Source of the DNA: Curtobacterium luteum
GTDB lineage: Bacteria; Actinomycetota; Actinomycetes; Actinomycetales; Microbacteriaceae
DNA: 64,000 bases
Direction of reading: 5' to 3'
Assembly (NCBI RefSeq): GCF_014646995.1
Contig: NZ_BMOI01000014.1
Coordinates: 1-64,000, forward strand
Shown here: positions 56,457 through 64,000 of the stretch, piece by piece
How positions within the stretch are numbered: the stretch's first letter is position 1
Layout: each line of letters begins with the position of its first letter
The notes under the pieces: model-generated
Databases searched by the model: none
Told to the model about the DNA's origin: nothing
The model's input: the letters and a program-made list of their open reading frames with translations, nothing else
Position numbers and translations under genes: made by a program

Positions 56457-56486
56457 AGCCTACCGGCGGGCGCGCGACGGTAGCCT
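56457..56486. promoter_or_regulatory. Compact divergent leaderless promoters (manA / O-antigen ligase-like gene)
   Basis: TAGGCT on the minus strand (56457-56462) ends 6 bases before ATG 56450; TAGCCT on the plus strand (56481-56486) ends 6 bases before GTG 56493. The -10 boxes are 18 bases apart, so each promoter's -35 zone overlaps the other's -10. Confidence 0.55.
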
Positions 56487-56492
56487 GACGGG

Positions 56493-57890
56493 GTGACGAA
56501 CACGTGGCCGCTGGCACGAGGGACGGTTCCGGAGCGGGAGGCGTTCGCGTTCGCGAGCACCCTGCTCGGTGTGGTGTTCGCCGGTGACGCCCTGCCGAAC
56601 ACCCTGACCTGGGTCGGTGCCGGGATCCTGTGGGGCGCGGTGGCCGTCTGGGGCGTCACGATCCTCGTCCGCGCCCGCCCGCCGATCACCCGCACCCCCC
56701 GGTCGCTCTGGTTCTTCCTCGCGTGGTGCCTGCTGTCGCTCGTCTGGTCCCACTGGCGCTACGCCACCCTGCCGAGCATCGTCGTCCAGGTCGTCTGCGC
56801 CGCGGTGGCGTTCGCGGTCGCCTCGACCCTGAGCTGGCGCCGCATCCTCGACGCGACGAGCCTCGCGATGCGGTGGGTGCTCATGCTCTCGCTCGTGTTC
56901 GAGGCGTTCGTGGCGGTCGTCCTCCGGCACCCGATCGCGCCGGTGTGGACCGACTACGGCGACGCGAAGATCCCCGATGCGTTCTACTTCTCGCGCGCCG
57001 AGCTGTTCACCGGCGGCCGCATCCAGGGGCTGCCGGGCAACGCGAACCTGCTGGCCATGGTCGCGCTCCTCGCGGCGGTCGCCGTTGCCGTGCAGTGGGC
57101 TGAGGGGCGCATCCGGCGTGCCCGGGCGATCGGCTGGCTGTCCGTCGCCGCGGTCGTGTTCCTGCTCACCCGGTCGTCCACGGTCGCCGCGGCCGCCGTC
57201 GTCGTCGCGCTCGTCCTGGTCGTGGCGCTCTGGGTCCGGCGGACCCCGACCGGGCGCCGCACGCCGCGCTACCTGGTCGTCCTGCTCGTCGCCGTGGTCC
57301 TCGCCGTCGTCGGGTACGTGGCGCGGGGCGCGGTGTCCGAACTCCTCGGCAAGGGGTCCGACGCCACCGGCCGCGGGGAGATCTGGGCGAAGGTGCTCGG
57401 CCTCGTCGACCAGCACCCGGTGCTCGGCTGGGGCTGGATCGGCTACTGGTGGCCGGGCATCCCGACGCTCGCGGACCTCGCGCACCGCAAGGGCGTGACG
57501 TACCTCCAGGCACACGACGCGTACCTCGACGTCTGGATGCAGACGGGGATCATCGGGCTCCTGCTCTTCCTCGTCTACGTCGTCACCACGCTGCACCGGG
57601 GGTGGGCCGGCGCGACCAGGATCGGCTACGACGCGCGCCTCGAGCAGCGGTCGTTCGACCCGGTGTCGCTGTTCCCCCTGCTCGTCGTCGTCGCGCTCCT
57701 CGTGCAGTCGGTGGCCGAGTCGCGGCTGCTCTACCAGGGCAACTGGATCCTGTTCGCGCTCATCGCGATCAAGTCCCGGATCGTCCTCGTCGGCGACGAA
57801 CCGGTGTCCGTCGGGGACGGCCCGCGCACCCCGCCGACGCGCCGCGAGTTCCGCTGGGCGTCGACGGACGAGCGCGCGCTCCGCGACTGA
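56493..57890 (+). CDS. O-antigen ligase/polymerase-like membrane protein
   Basis: A 465-residue protein with about eleven membrane segments. GRGEIWAKVLGLVDQHPVLGWGWIGYWWPG and LQAHDAYLDVWMQTGIIGLLLFL match the large periplasmic loop of the O-antigen ligase/Wzy-C family, including the conserved GxGW and the H-NxxLxxxxxxG-type motif (here HDAYLDVWMQTG). It likely polymerises or ligates envelope polysaccharide. A paralogue is at 59406. Start GTG by its -10 box. Confidence 0.9.
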   Translation: MTNTWPLARGTVPEREAFAFASTLLGVVFAGDALPNTLTWVGAGILWGAVAVWGVTILVRARPPITRTPRSLWFFLAWCLLSLVWSHWRYATLPSIVVQVVCAAVAFAVASTLSWRRILDATSLAMRWVLMLSLVFEAFVAVVLRHPIAPVWTDYGDAKIPDAFYFSRAELFTGGRIQGLPGNANLLAMVALLAAVAVAVQWAEGRIRRARAIGWLSVAAVVFLLTRSSTVAAAAVVVALVLVVALWVRRTPTGRRTPRYLVVLLVAVVLAVVGYVARGAVSELLGKGSDATGRGEIWAKVLGLVDQHPVLGWGWIGYWWPGIPTLADLAHRKGVTYLQAHDAYLDVWMQTGIIGLLLFLVYVVTTLHRGWAGATRIGYDARLEQRSFDPVSLFPLLVVVALLVQSVAESRLLYQGNWILFALIAIKSRIVLVGDEPVSVGDGPRTPPTRREFRWASTDERALRD

Positions 57891-57949
57891 CCCGCCGATC
57901 CGCCGGTCCCCGCAGCGTGACCGACGAGGGCGCAGCACGGCCCGCACCC

Positions 57950-59314
57950 TCACCGCAGCCGGGCGCAGTCGATCCGGGTCCCCCACGGCGCCGTCTCGAC
58001 CCGCACCGACGCGAGCGCCGGATCGGCACGGCACGACGCCGCTGCGCGGGCGACCTGCGGAGCCCACTCGGGTCCGTCCGCCCGCCGTGACGGCTGCGGC
58101 TCGTGGTCCAGGGCGACCGGCGCTGTCCCGGCGACCGCCGAGCCGACGACCACCGCGACCGCGCACCAGCCGAGGGCGGTCCCGGTGAGCCGCACCGCGC
58201 CTCCCGGCCGGGTCGTGACGGGCCGACGAGCGCCGCCCCACGTGATGAGGACGCCCGCTGCCGTCGCGATCGCGGACAGCAGCAGGAGGCCGCTGGCGGC
58301 CCCGTAGCGCAGGGGCGGCGCGTCGACCATGCCCGGCGCGGGTCCGGACCACGGCCGGTCCGCCCCGTTCACCCAGAGGGCACCCGCCCACACGACGACC
58401 GAGCCGACGGTCAACGCGACGACGAGGACGCGTGCCCGCCACGGCCCGACGGCGACCGCCGCGACGAGGAGCACGCCGACGGCCGCCGCGGGGACGAGCA
58501 CGACGGCCCAGCCGTGGTCGAGCACGGCACGGACCACCTCGCCGACCCGGGCGTGCAGGAGTCCGCCGAACGGCTGCAGGAACCACCCGGCGACGACGTC
58601 GCGCCACGACGCGACACCCGGGTCGAGGCGCCGGGGCGTGACGGCCGACACGGCGACCTGCGCGGCCACGCCGAGCACCGCGACGACCGTGACGGGCAGT
58701 GGCCGGAGGCCCACGCGACGCTCACCGACGGGTCCGTCGGGCACCCATGCGAGGAGCAGCAACGGCAGGAAGAGCGCGGTCTGCGGCTCGGTGAGCGTCA
58801 CCGCCGCGGTGACGGCCGCGAGCCCCACGGCGGACCACCAACGGCGCGGACGGTACGCGAACACCCACGGTGCGAGGGCGAGCAGGTACCAGTGCAGGTT
58901 CGCCGCGTTGCCGGCGATCTCGACCGGCGCGAGCGGCAGGAGCGCCGGGACCGCGGCGAGCAGCGCGCGGAGCGGCCAGGGGTGGACCACGTCGCGCGCG
59001 AGGACCGAGACGAGCGCGGCCGCCCCGCCGACGACGAGGCAGGACCCCAGGGAGAGCACGACGGCGTAGTGGGCCACCGGGAACACCCAGGCGACGTCGA
59101 CGAGCAGGCGCGGCACGAGGTGGAGGTAGCCGGCGTACGGCTCGAGGAGGTCGAGGGGGCCGTCCGCGGCACGGTCGCGCCAGAACACCCCGCCGTCCTC
59201 GGCCCACACCGTCCGGGCAGCGACGGGCCCGAGACGCCACCAGCCGACGAACGTCACCACGACCCCGACGAGCCCGGCGGCGCCGACCGTCCGGACCGAG
59301 CGCCAGCGCTGCAC
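57950..59314 (-). CDS. Polytopic membrane protein, possibly a GT-C-type glycosyltransferase
   Basis: A 454-residue protein with about eleven membrane segments. The first outer loop carries ARTVWAEDGGVFWRDRAADG and LLEPYAGYLHLVPRLL, where an acidic pair (ED) and YLHLVPR recall the loop of GT-C polyprenol-phosphate-sugar transferases; VTLTEPQTALFLPLLLLAWVP is also typical. The C-terminal 50 residues form a small soluble region. GTG start 6 bases after TACCAT. Substrate unknown. Confidence 0.75.
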   Translation of the reverse strand: MQRWRSVRTVGAAGLVGVVVTFVGWWRLGPVAARTVWAEDGGVFWRDRAADGPLDLLEPYAGYLHLVPRLLVDVAWVFPVAHYAVVLSLGSCLVVGGAAALVSVLARDVVHPWPLRALLAAVPALLPLAPVEIAGNAANLHWYLLALAPWVFAYRPRRWWSAVGLAAVTAAVTLTEPQTALFLPLLLLAWVPDGPVGERRVGLRPLPVTVVAVLGVAAQVAVSAVTPRRLDPGVASWRDVVAGWFLQPFGGLLHARVGEVVRAVLDHGWAVVLVPAAAVGVLLVAAVAVGPWRARVLVVALTVGSVVVWAGALWVNGADRPWSGPAPGMVDAPPLRYGAASGLLLLSAIATAAGVLITWGGARRPVTTRPGGAVRLTGTALGWCAVAVVVGSAVAGTAPVALDHEPQPSRRADGPEWAPQVARAAASCRADPALASVRVETAPWGTRIDCARLR

Positions 59315-59320
59315 GACTGG

Positions 59321-59326
59321 ATGGTA
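59321..59326 (-). promoter_or_regulatory. -10 box of a leaderless promoter (GT-C-like gene)
   Basis: TACCAT on the minus strand ends 6 bases before GTG 59314. Confidence 0.45.
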
Positions 59327-59393
59327 CGGCGATATCGCGTTTCGTGGATGGAGGGCGCGACCAGAGCGGAGCGTGCCCTCGGCCGAGGTACGA

Positions 59394-59399
59394 CAAGAT
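59394..59399 (+). promoter_or_regulatory. Weak -10 box at leaderless spacing (second O-antigen ligase-like gene)
   Basis: CAAGAT ends 6 bases before GTG 59406. Only three matches to TATAAT; kept because the spacing is the same as at other genes here. Confidence 0.3.
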
Positions 59400-59405
59400 G
59401 GACGG

Positions 59406-60707
59406 GTGACGGACAGCCGGGTGACGAGACGCGTGCTCGCGCGCCGCTACCTCTCGGCCTGGATCGGGTTCTCCGCCGGCGGTCGCTTCAGCCAGGCGCT
59501 CGCGACCGTGATCGTCCTCTTCGCGTTCGGGGAACCGACGGTCACGGCGCTCGTCGGTGACGCCGGGACCTGGGCCGTGCTCGTCACCCTCGTCGTGCTC
59601 GCCGGCCTCAGCCTGCTGGGGCAGCGCTACCGCATCGAGTGGCACGGCGTGCTCCCCCTGTCCCTGCTGGCGTTCGTCGGGTACTGCGCGCTCAGCGTCC
59701 TGTGGAGCGAGTACTCCTGGGTCGCGCTGCGGGGCCTCACCGCCACGGTGTGCTTCGTCGGGCTCGGGCTCTACCTGGCGCTCGGCCGCGACCTCGTGCA
59801 GGTCATCCGCGCCTCCGGGGACGCCTTCCGCATCCTGCTCGTCGTCGCCCTCGGTCTCGAGGTCCTCTCCGGGCTGGTGCTCGACGTCCCCTTCCCGGCC
59901 TTCGGCATCCGCGGCGACATCGCCTACGGCGGTCCGATCCAGGGCATCGGCGGCACCCGCAACTTCATGGGGTTCATCGCGGCCATGGCACTCGTGACCT
60001 TCGTCGTCGAGTTCCTGACGCGGTCGGTCTCCGTCTGGCGGGCGGTCGCGTCCACCGCGCTCGCGGTCATCGCGCTCATGCTCGTGCAGTCCCCCATCAC
60101 CGGCCTCGCGATGATCGCCCTCGCCGTGACCGCGCTGGCCCTGTGGTCCCTGCGGCACGCCCGACCCGGCGCACGGCCGGTCGTGAACGCCGTGCTCGGT
60201 GTGGTGGTGCTCGCGATGCTCGTCGTCGGCGTCGTCGCCCGGCACCGGGTGCTCGCCGAGATCGGCGCGGCCGGCGGCACCGCGACCCGGCTCGACCTCT
60301 GGGCGCAGATCCGGGCGCTCACCGCGCAGTTCCCGATCCAGGGCTGGGGCTGGGTGGGGACCTGGCCGCAGGAGGCGGTCGTCCCGTACGTCACCTTCAT
60401 CGACCCCGCGGGGCAGCGCTTCACGTCCGGGCTCAACGCCTTCGTCGACGCGTGGCTGCAGATCGGGCTCGCGGGCACGATCCTCCTCGGGATCACCGCG
60501 CTCCTGGCCTTCGCCCGGGCCTGGGTCACGGCGACGACGTTCCCCGGGGTGGCGTACGTGTGGCCGGCGGCGGTGCTGGTGCTGCTCGCGGTGACGAGCA
60601 CGGCCGAGAGCTACCTCCTGCACGGGGCCGGGCTGCTGTTCTTCGTGACCGTGCTCGTGGTCGCGGCACGTCGGCGGTCGTGGCGGCGACACCTCCCCCG
60701 CGTCTGA
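59406..60707 (+). CDS. Second O-antigen ligase/polymerase-like membrane protein
   Basis: A 433-residue protein with about eleven membrane segments. ATRLDLWAQIRALTAQFPIQGWGWVGTWP and TSGLNAFVDAWLQIGLAGTILLG are the family loop motifs, parallel to those of the gene at 56493 but clearly diverged (GWGW shared). GGTRNFMGFIAAMALV occupies the position of GNANLLAMVALL in the paralogue. GTG 59406 is preferred to an ATG/GTG upstream that lies in the promoter. Two such proteins suggest two polysaccharide products or separate polymerase and ligase steps. Confidence 0.87.
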   Translation: MTDSRVTRRVLARRYLSAWIGFSAGGRFSQALATVIVLFAFGEPTVTALVGDAGTWAVLVTLVVLAGLSLLGQRYRIEWHGVLPLSLLAFVGYCALSVLWSEYSWVALRGLTATVCFVGLGLYLALGRDLVQVIRASGDAFRILLVVALGLEVLSGLVLDVPFPAFGIRGDIAYGGPIQGIGGTRNFMGFIAAMALVTFVVEFLTRSVSVWRAVASTALAVIALMLVQSPITGLAMIALAVTALALWSLRHARPGARPVVNAVLGVVVLAMLVVGVVARHRVLAEIGAAGGTATRLDLWAQIRALTAQFPIQGWGWVGTWPQEAVVPYVTFIDPAGQRFTSGLNAFVDAWLQIGLAGTILLGITALLAFARAWVTATTFPGVAYVWPAAVLVLLAVTSTAESYLLHGAGLLFFVTVLVVAARRRSWRRHLPRV

Positions 60708-60840
60708 CGCGGGCGCTGCGGTCCGGCCTGGAGGCGCGGCTCGGCTCCGTCCCGCCGGTGCGGCGCGGCAGGTCCTCGGTCGCGCACGGTCCTTCCCGTC
60801 GCGAGCGCGATCACCGGTCAGGACGAGCGTTCCCGGTCGT

Positions 60841-60897
60841 CCGGGAGGACCAGGGACGCCCGGAACAGCCAGGCGCGCCCGGGACGACCAGGCACGC
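60841..60897. repeat. Three 19-bp tandem repeats before the mannosyltransferase stop
   Basis: Units at 60841-60859, 60860-60878 and 60879-60897 match CCGGGANGACCAGGNACGC with few changes. The array ends 12 bases from the stop codon of the minus-strand gene at 60910. No hairpin of note. It resembles the array at 12721 in position. Confidence 0.8.
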
Positions 60898-60909
60898 GGT
60901 CGGCGTCGG

Positions 60910-61656
60910 TCAGGCCGTGCGGCGACGACCGAAGCGCCGCTGGACGCCCCACTGCGTGACGCGGAGCATCGCCTCGACCACGATGCCGCCGCTCATCTTC
61001 GAGACCCCGTGCACGCGGTCGCGGAAGCGGATCGGCACCTCGACGATCCGGCCGCCCTGTGCGTCGACCCGGAGCGTCATGTCGACCTGGAAGCAGTAGC
61101 CCTTCGAATCGATCGCGTCGAGGTCCATCGCGGCGACCGCTCCGGCGCGGTACACCCGGAAGCCCGCGGTGACGTCGCGCACGCCGATGCCGAGCACGAT
61201 CCGTGCGTAGGTGTTCGCGCTCCGGCTCAGCACTTCGCGCCGCAGCGGCCAGTCGACGACCGAGCCGCCGGCGACCCACCGTGAGCCGATCGCGAGCAGG
61301 ACGCGGTCGTCGGCGAGCACGGCGTCGATCATCGCCGGGAGGCGGTCGGCGGGGTGCGACCCGTCGGCGTCCATCTCGACGAGCAACGGGTAGCCACGCT
61401 CGAGCCCCCACCGGAAGCCCGCCACGTAGGCGGTGCCGAGTCCCAGCTTGCCCGACCGCTCGAGCAGGTGGACGCGGTCGTCCTCCGCGGCCAGGGCACG
61501 GACGACGTCGGCGGTTCCGTCCGGGCTGCCGTCGTCGACCACGAGCACGTGGGCCGACGGCACGGCGGCGACGACGGCGGCCAGGATGGCGCGGACGTTC
61601 TCCGCCTCGTCGTACGTCGGGATGACGACGAGGGCGGTCGGGGTCTCGAGCGTCAC
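60910..61656 (-). CDS. Polyprenol-phosphate mannosyltransferase-like GT2 enzyme
   Basis: A 248-residue GT2 protein of the dolichol-phosphate mannose synthase type: TALVVIPTYDEAENVRAIL, VVDDGSPDGTADVV, and the metal-binding EMDADGSHPADRLPAMI, then RSANTYARIVLGIGVRDVTAGFRVYR. The family moves mannose (or glucose) from its nucleotide sugar to polyprenyl phosphate, the donor for GT-C enzymes like the one at 57950. No C-terminal membrane segments. GTG 61656 overlaps the upstream stop by four bases. Confidence 0.9.
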   Translation of the reverse strand: MTLETPTALVVIPTYDEAENVRAILAAVVAAVPSAHVLVVDDGSPDGTADVVRALAAEDDRVHLLERSGKLGLGTAYVAGFRWGLERGYPLLVEMDADGSHPADRLPAMIDAVLADDRVLLAIGSRWVAGGSVVDWPLRREVLSRSANTYARIVLGIGVRDVTAGFRVYRAGAVAAMDLDAIDSKGYCFQVDMTLRVDAQGGRIVEVPIRFRDRVHGVSKMSGGIVVEAMLRVTQWGVQRRFGRRRTA

Positions 61657-64000
61657 CGGTTCTGCAGGCGCCGCTTGATCTTGCCCGCGACGGCCCGCGG
61701 TCCCTCGGTGCGGAAGTAGTGCACCGCGCGGCCGAGGTCGTGCCGCACGCCGTAGGTCTTCTTCCGGTCCGGCACGCGCACGCGCATCTCGTGCGGGGTG
61801 ACGGCGGTGCCGGCGTCGCGCACGGACTTGTCGGCGGCACGGATCGGGTTCCGGCAGAACTCGACGAGCGGCTCGAGCACGTTCTCCCACGTGAACTGCT
61901 CACGGATCCGGTCGACGTTGCCGATGAACTCGGCGCGGGCCTTCTTGTCGAACAGCGCCGTCTCGAGGGCGTCGGCGAGCCCGGCGACGTCCTGCTCGTG
62001 CACCGCGATGCCGAGGCGCTCCGCCGCGACCAGGTCGCCGAAGGAGTCCCCGGCGGTGGTGACGATCGGGAGACGTGCCCACAGGTAGTCGAGGATGCGG
62101 GTGCGGAACGAGAACGTGGTCTCGAGGTGCTCGTAGTGCGTGGAGACGCCGGCGTCGGCCTCGAGGAGGTACGCGCCGCGCTCCTCGTAGGGGATCCAGG
62201 TGTCGTTGAAGAACACGTTCGTGCCGGTGAGCCCGAGCGCGTCGGCCTCGGCCCGGACCTTCGCGACGATGTCCATCTCGGGCACGTCGGGGTTCGGGTG
62301 CTGCACGCCCATGAAGAACAGCTTCACGCTCGGCTTCTTCGCGGCCAGCTGCCCGATCGCCCGGACGAGCGTGATCGGGTCGAACCAGTCGTAGATGCCG
62401 CCGCCCCAGACGACGAGCTTGTCGTTCTTGCCGATGCCGGGCACGACCCCCTTGACCCGCTGCACGTCGTGCACGGGCGGGGTCGAGGAGAGGCCGAACG
62501 GCACGACACCGATGAGCGAGCGCAGGTCGGGGTCGCGCGAGTACGTGCGGGCGTTCACGCGACCGGAGCCGGCGAGCTGGCCGAGCCAGAACATGCGCTG
62601 GCGCTCCGAGGCGCAGATGAAGTAGTCGCCGAGCTCGAGCTGGTGGTTGAGCGTGTCCGAGGCGTCGAGGATCTGCCGGTTCCACTGGTCGACGTCGTCG
62701 CTGCGACCCTGCTCCAGCTGCTCGAGGTGCAGCGGGTCGTAGACGTCGACCACCAGGATCTTGCGCGTCGACTCGAGCACCGGGAACAGGCGGAGCGCGT
62801 GGCCCTGCACGACGATGACGTCGGCCCAGGCCTCGTGCTCGACCATCTGCCGCGGGTGGCGGTGCGGGACGGTCACGACCTCGTAGGCCGGGTCGACCGG
62901 CTCCGAACGGGTCAGGGACACCACGCGGACGTCGTGCTCCTTCGCGAGCTGCTTCGCCATCTGGGTGGCGCGGATCGCCGGACCGGCCATCTTCGCGCCG
63001 ATCGAGTCCCCCGTGATGATGAGCACGCGGCGCCGGGTGCCCACCTCGAGCACGCCGAGCGAGTGCACGATCTTGTCGTATCCGGCGAGGTAGTTCTCGA
63101 TCGGGTAGGCCGGCTCGTCGCGGTTGCCGAAGAGCCGCAGGAGCTCGCGGTCGCCGCGGACGCGCGTCGCCTGGACCTGCCGCCGCGACTCGGTCATCGA
63201 CGGGAGCTGCTCGACGAACTGGTCGACACCGTAGATGCCCGCCATGCTCGTCTTCGGCACCGGGATCGTCGGGACGCTGTCGTCGCCGGGGTTGCGCAGG
63301 TCGAGTTCGGTCGAGTCGAGCTCGCCGCGGCCGACCGCACGCCGGACGACGAGGGCGAGCGAGCCGGGCAGCGCGGCCGCGAGCTGCTCGTCGCCGAGGT
63401 TCTTGTAGAGCGTGAAGAGCGCGTTCCGCTCGAGCAGGTAGGTCTCGCGGAAGTCGCCGAACTTGTTCATCGACGCGTGGTGCTTGTGGAACGCCACGGA
63501 CTTCGGCTGGTACCGGAAGCGCCAGCCGAGCAGGTTGAGCCGCCACCCGAGGTCGACGTCCTCGTAGAACATGAAGTAGCGGTCGTCGAACCCGCCGAGC
63601 TGCTCGAACAGCTCCGCGCGGATGAACATCGCGGCGCCGGTGCCGAACAGGACGTCGGTCTCGCTCTCCCAGCGCCCGGTGTCCGGCGACCCGGCGAACG
63701 GCTTGTAGCCCATGCCGTACCAGGTCATCGCGGCCTCGGTGAAGTCGACGTTGACGCCCTCCCAGTCGAGGACCTTCGACGCCACGGCGCCGATGTCCGC
63801 GCCGGACGCGAACGTGGCCATCGCCTCGCGCACCCACCCGGTGTCCGGACGGGCGTCGTTGTTGAGGAACGCGACGACCTCGCCGGAGGACTTCGAGACG
63901 CCGAGGTTGCAGCCGCCGGTGAACCCGAGGTTCGCGCCGGCGTCGACGAGCGTGAAGTCGAGGTCCGACGCCTTGAGCCGGCCGAGGTGCTCCGGCCCGG
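61653..64000 (-). CDS. GT2-GT4 fusion glycosyltransferase (5' end outside the window)
   Basis: At least 782 residues, open to the right-hand edge. The N-terminal part is a GT2 domain: NLGFTGGCNLGVSKS, VAFLNNDARPDTGWV (the DxD-type site as NDA), GTGAAMFIRAELFEQLGGFDDRYFMFYEDVDLGWRL. The C-terminal part is a GT4-like domain: SIGAKMAGPAIRATQMAKQLAKEHDVRVVSL, VVWGGGIYDWFDPITLVRAI and TWIPYEERGAYLLEADAGVSTHYEHLETTFSFRTRILDYLWARLPIV. Such fusions make rhamnose- or mannose-type glycans. It overlaps the mannosyltransferase gene. Confidence 0.9.
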   Translation of the reverse strand, partial: GPEHLGRLKASDLDFTLVDAGANLGFTGGCNLGVSKSSGEVVAFLNNDARPDTGWVREAMATFASGADIGAVASKVLDWEGVNVDFTEAAMTWYGMGYKPFAGSPDTGRWESETDVLFGTGAAMFIRAELFEQLGGFDDRYFMFYEDVDLGWRLNLLGWRFRYQPKSVAFHKHHASMNKFGDFRETYLLERNALFTLYKNLGDEQLAAALPGSLALVVRRAVGRGELDSTELDLRNPGDDSVPTIPVPKTSMAGIYGVDQFVEQLPSMTESRRQVQATRVRGDRELLRLFGNRDEPAYPIENYLAGYDKIVHSLGVLEVGTRRRVLIITGDSIGAKMAGPAIRATQMAKQLAKEHDVRVVSLTRSEPVDPAYEVVTVPHRHPRQMVEHEAWADVIVVQGHALRLFPVLESTRKILVVDVYDPLHLEQLEQGRSDDVDQWNRQILDASDTLNHQLELGDYFICASERQRMFWLGQLAGSGRVNARTYSRDPDLRSLIGVVPFGLSSTPPVHDVQRVKGVVPGIGKNDKLVVWGGGIYDWFDPITLVRAIGQLAAKKPSVKLFFMGVQHPNPDVPEMDIVAKVRAEADALGLTGTNVFFNDTWIPYEERGAYLLEADAGVSTHYEHLETTFSFRTRILDYLWARLPIVTTAGDSFGDLVAAERLGIAVHEQDVAGLADALETALFDKKARAEFIGNVDRIREQFTWENVLEPLVEFCRNPIRAADKSVRDAGTAVTPHEMRVRVPDRKKTYGVRHDLGRAVHYFRTEGPRAVAGKIKRRLQNR

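Overview
The window is high-GC (about 70%) actinobacterial chromosome. Gene content, codon use and gene order (two WhiB-family regulators, MtrAB-LpqB, a long-form hibernation factor, OtsAB trehalose synthesis, a PdtaS-type kinase, a GQN-type CorA) fit Actinomycetota. Small leaderless genes and the polysaccharide locus suggest Microbacteriaceae, possibly Curtobacterium. The family and genus are inferences: no rRNA body lies in the window. Several blocks keep the order known from Mycobacterium tuberculosis: whiB1 next to pdtaS; secA-hpf-comF-lpqB-mtrB-mtrA; ahcY nearby; the DUF3499/Rv3259-like pair; whiB2; manA.

Layout. 1-400: promoter and leader of an rRNA operon that runs leftwards out of the window. 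404-5040: serA-leuB-ilvE and a FAH-family gene; leuB carries a one-base frameshift. 5159-7253: two small membrane proteins and an orphan mtlD. 7463-12595: ilvD-ilvB-ilvN-ilvC, completing branched-chain amino acid synthesis. 12774-15135: otsA-otsB. 15333-23307: mostly membrane proteins (a large unknown, CorA, an ArsB/NhaD-like permease, MscS, an amino acid permease). 23378-27063: small genes, tRNA-Lys(CTT), Bcp/PrxQ and a WhiB1-like regulator. 27320-38509: PdtaS-type kinase, Rv3235-like protein, secA, hpf, comF, lpqB-mtrB-mtrA. 38654-46416: a tightly coupled operon of a membrane protein, DUF4129, DUF4350, MoxR AAA+ ATPase and DUF58, flanked by SpoIIM-like and RDD membrane proteins. 46970-49283: ahcY, DUF3499 and an Rv3259-like protein. 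49333-64000: envelope polysaccharide genes (DUF5719, a 950-residue glycosyltransferase, whiB2, galE, manA, two O-antigen ligase/polymerase-like proteins, a GT-C-like membrane protein, a polyprenol-phosphate mannosyltransferase-like protein and a GT2-GT4 fusion cut by the window edge).

Expression signals. At least sixteen genes have a TANNNT-type -10 box only 6-8 bases before the start codon, which predicts leaderless mRNAs. Convergent genes are often separated by long perfect hairpins that share a GACGGGAGGC / GCCTCCCGTC outer arm with covarying inner arms. Short tandem arrays (14, 17, 19, about 20, about 29 and 174 bp units) sit in intergenic DNA, usually just after a stop codon.

I saw no complete phage, transposase, CRISPR array or defence island. 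The most unusual items are the frameshifted leuB, the three 174-bp tandem copies with long inverted arms, the palindromic array at 24018-24140, the covarying hairpin family, the atypical codon patch in ilvD and the Rv3259-like protein without a zinc-binding motif.
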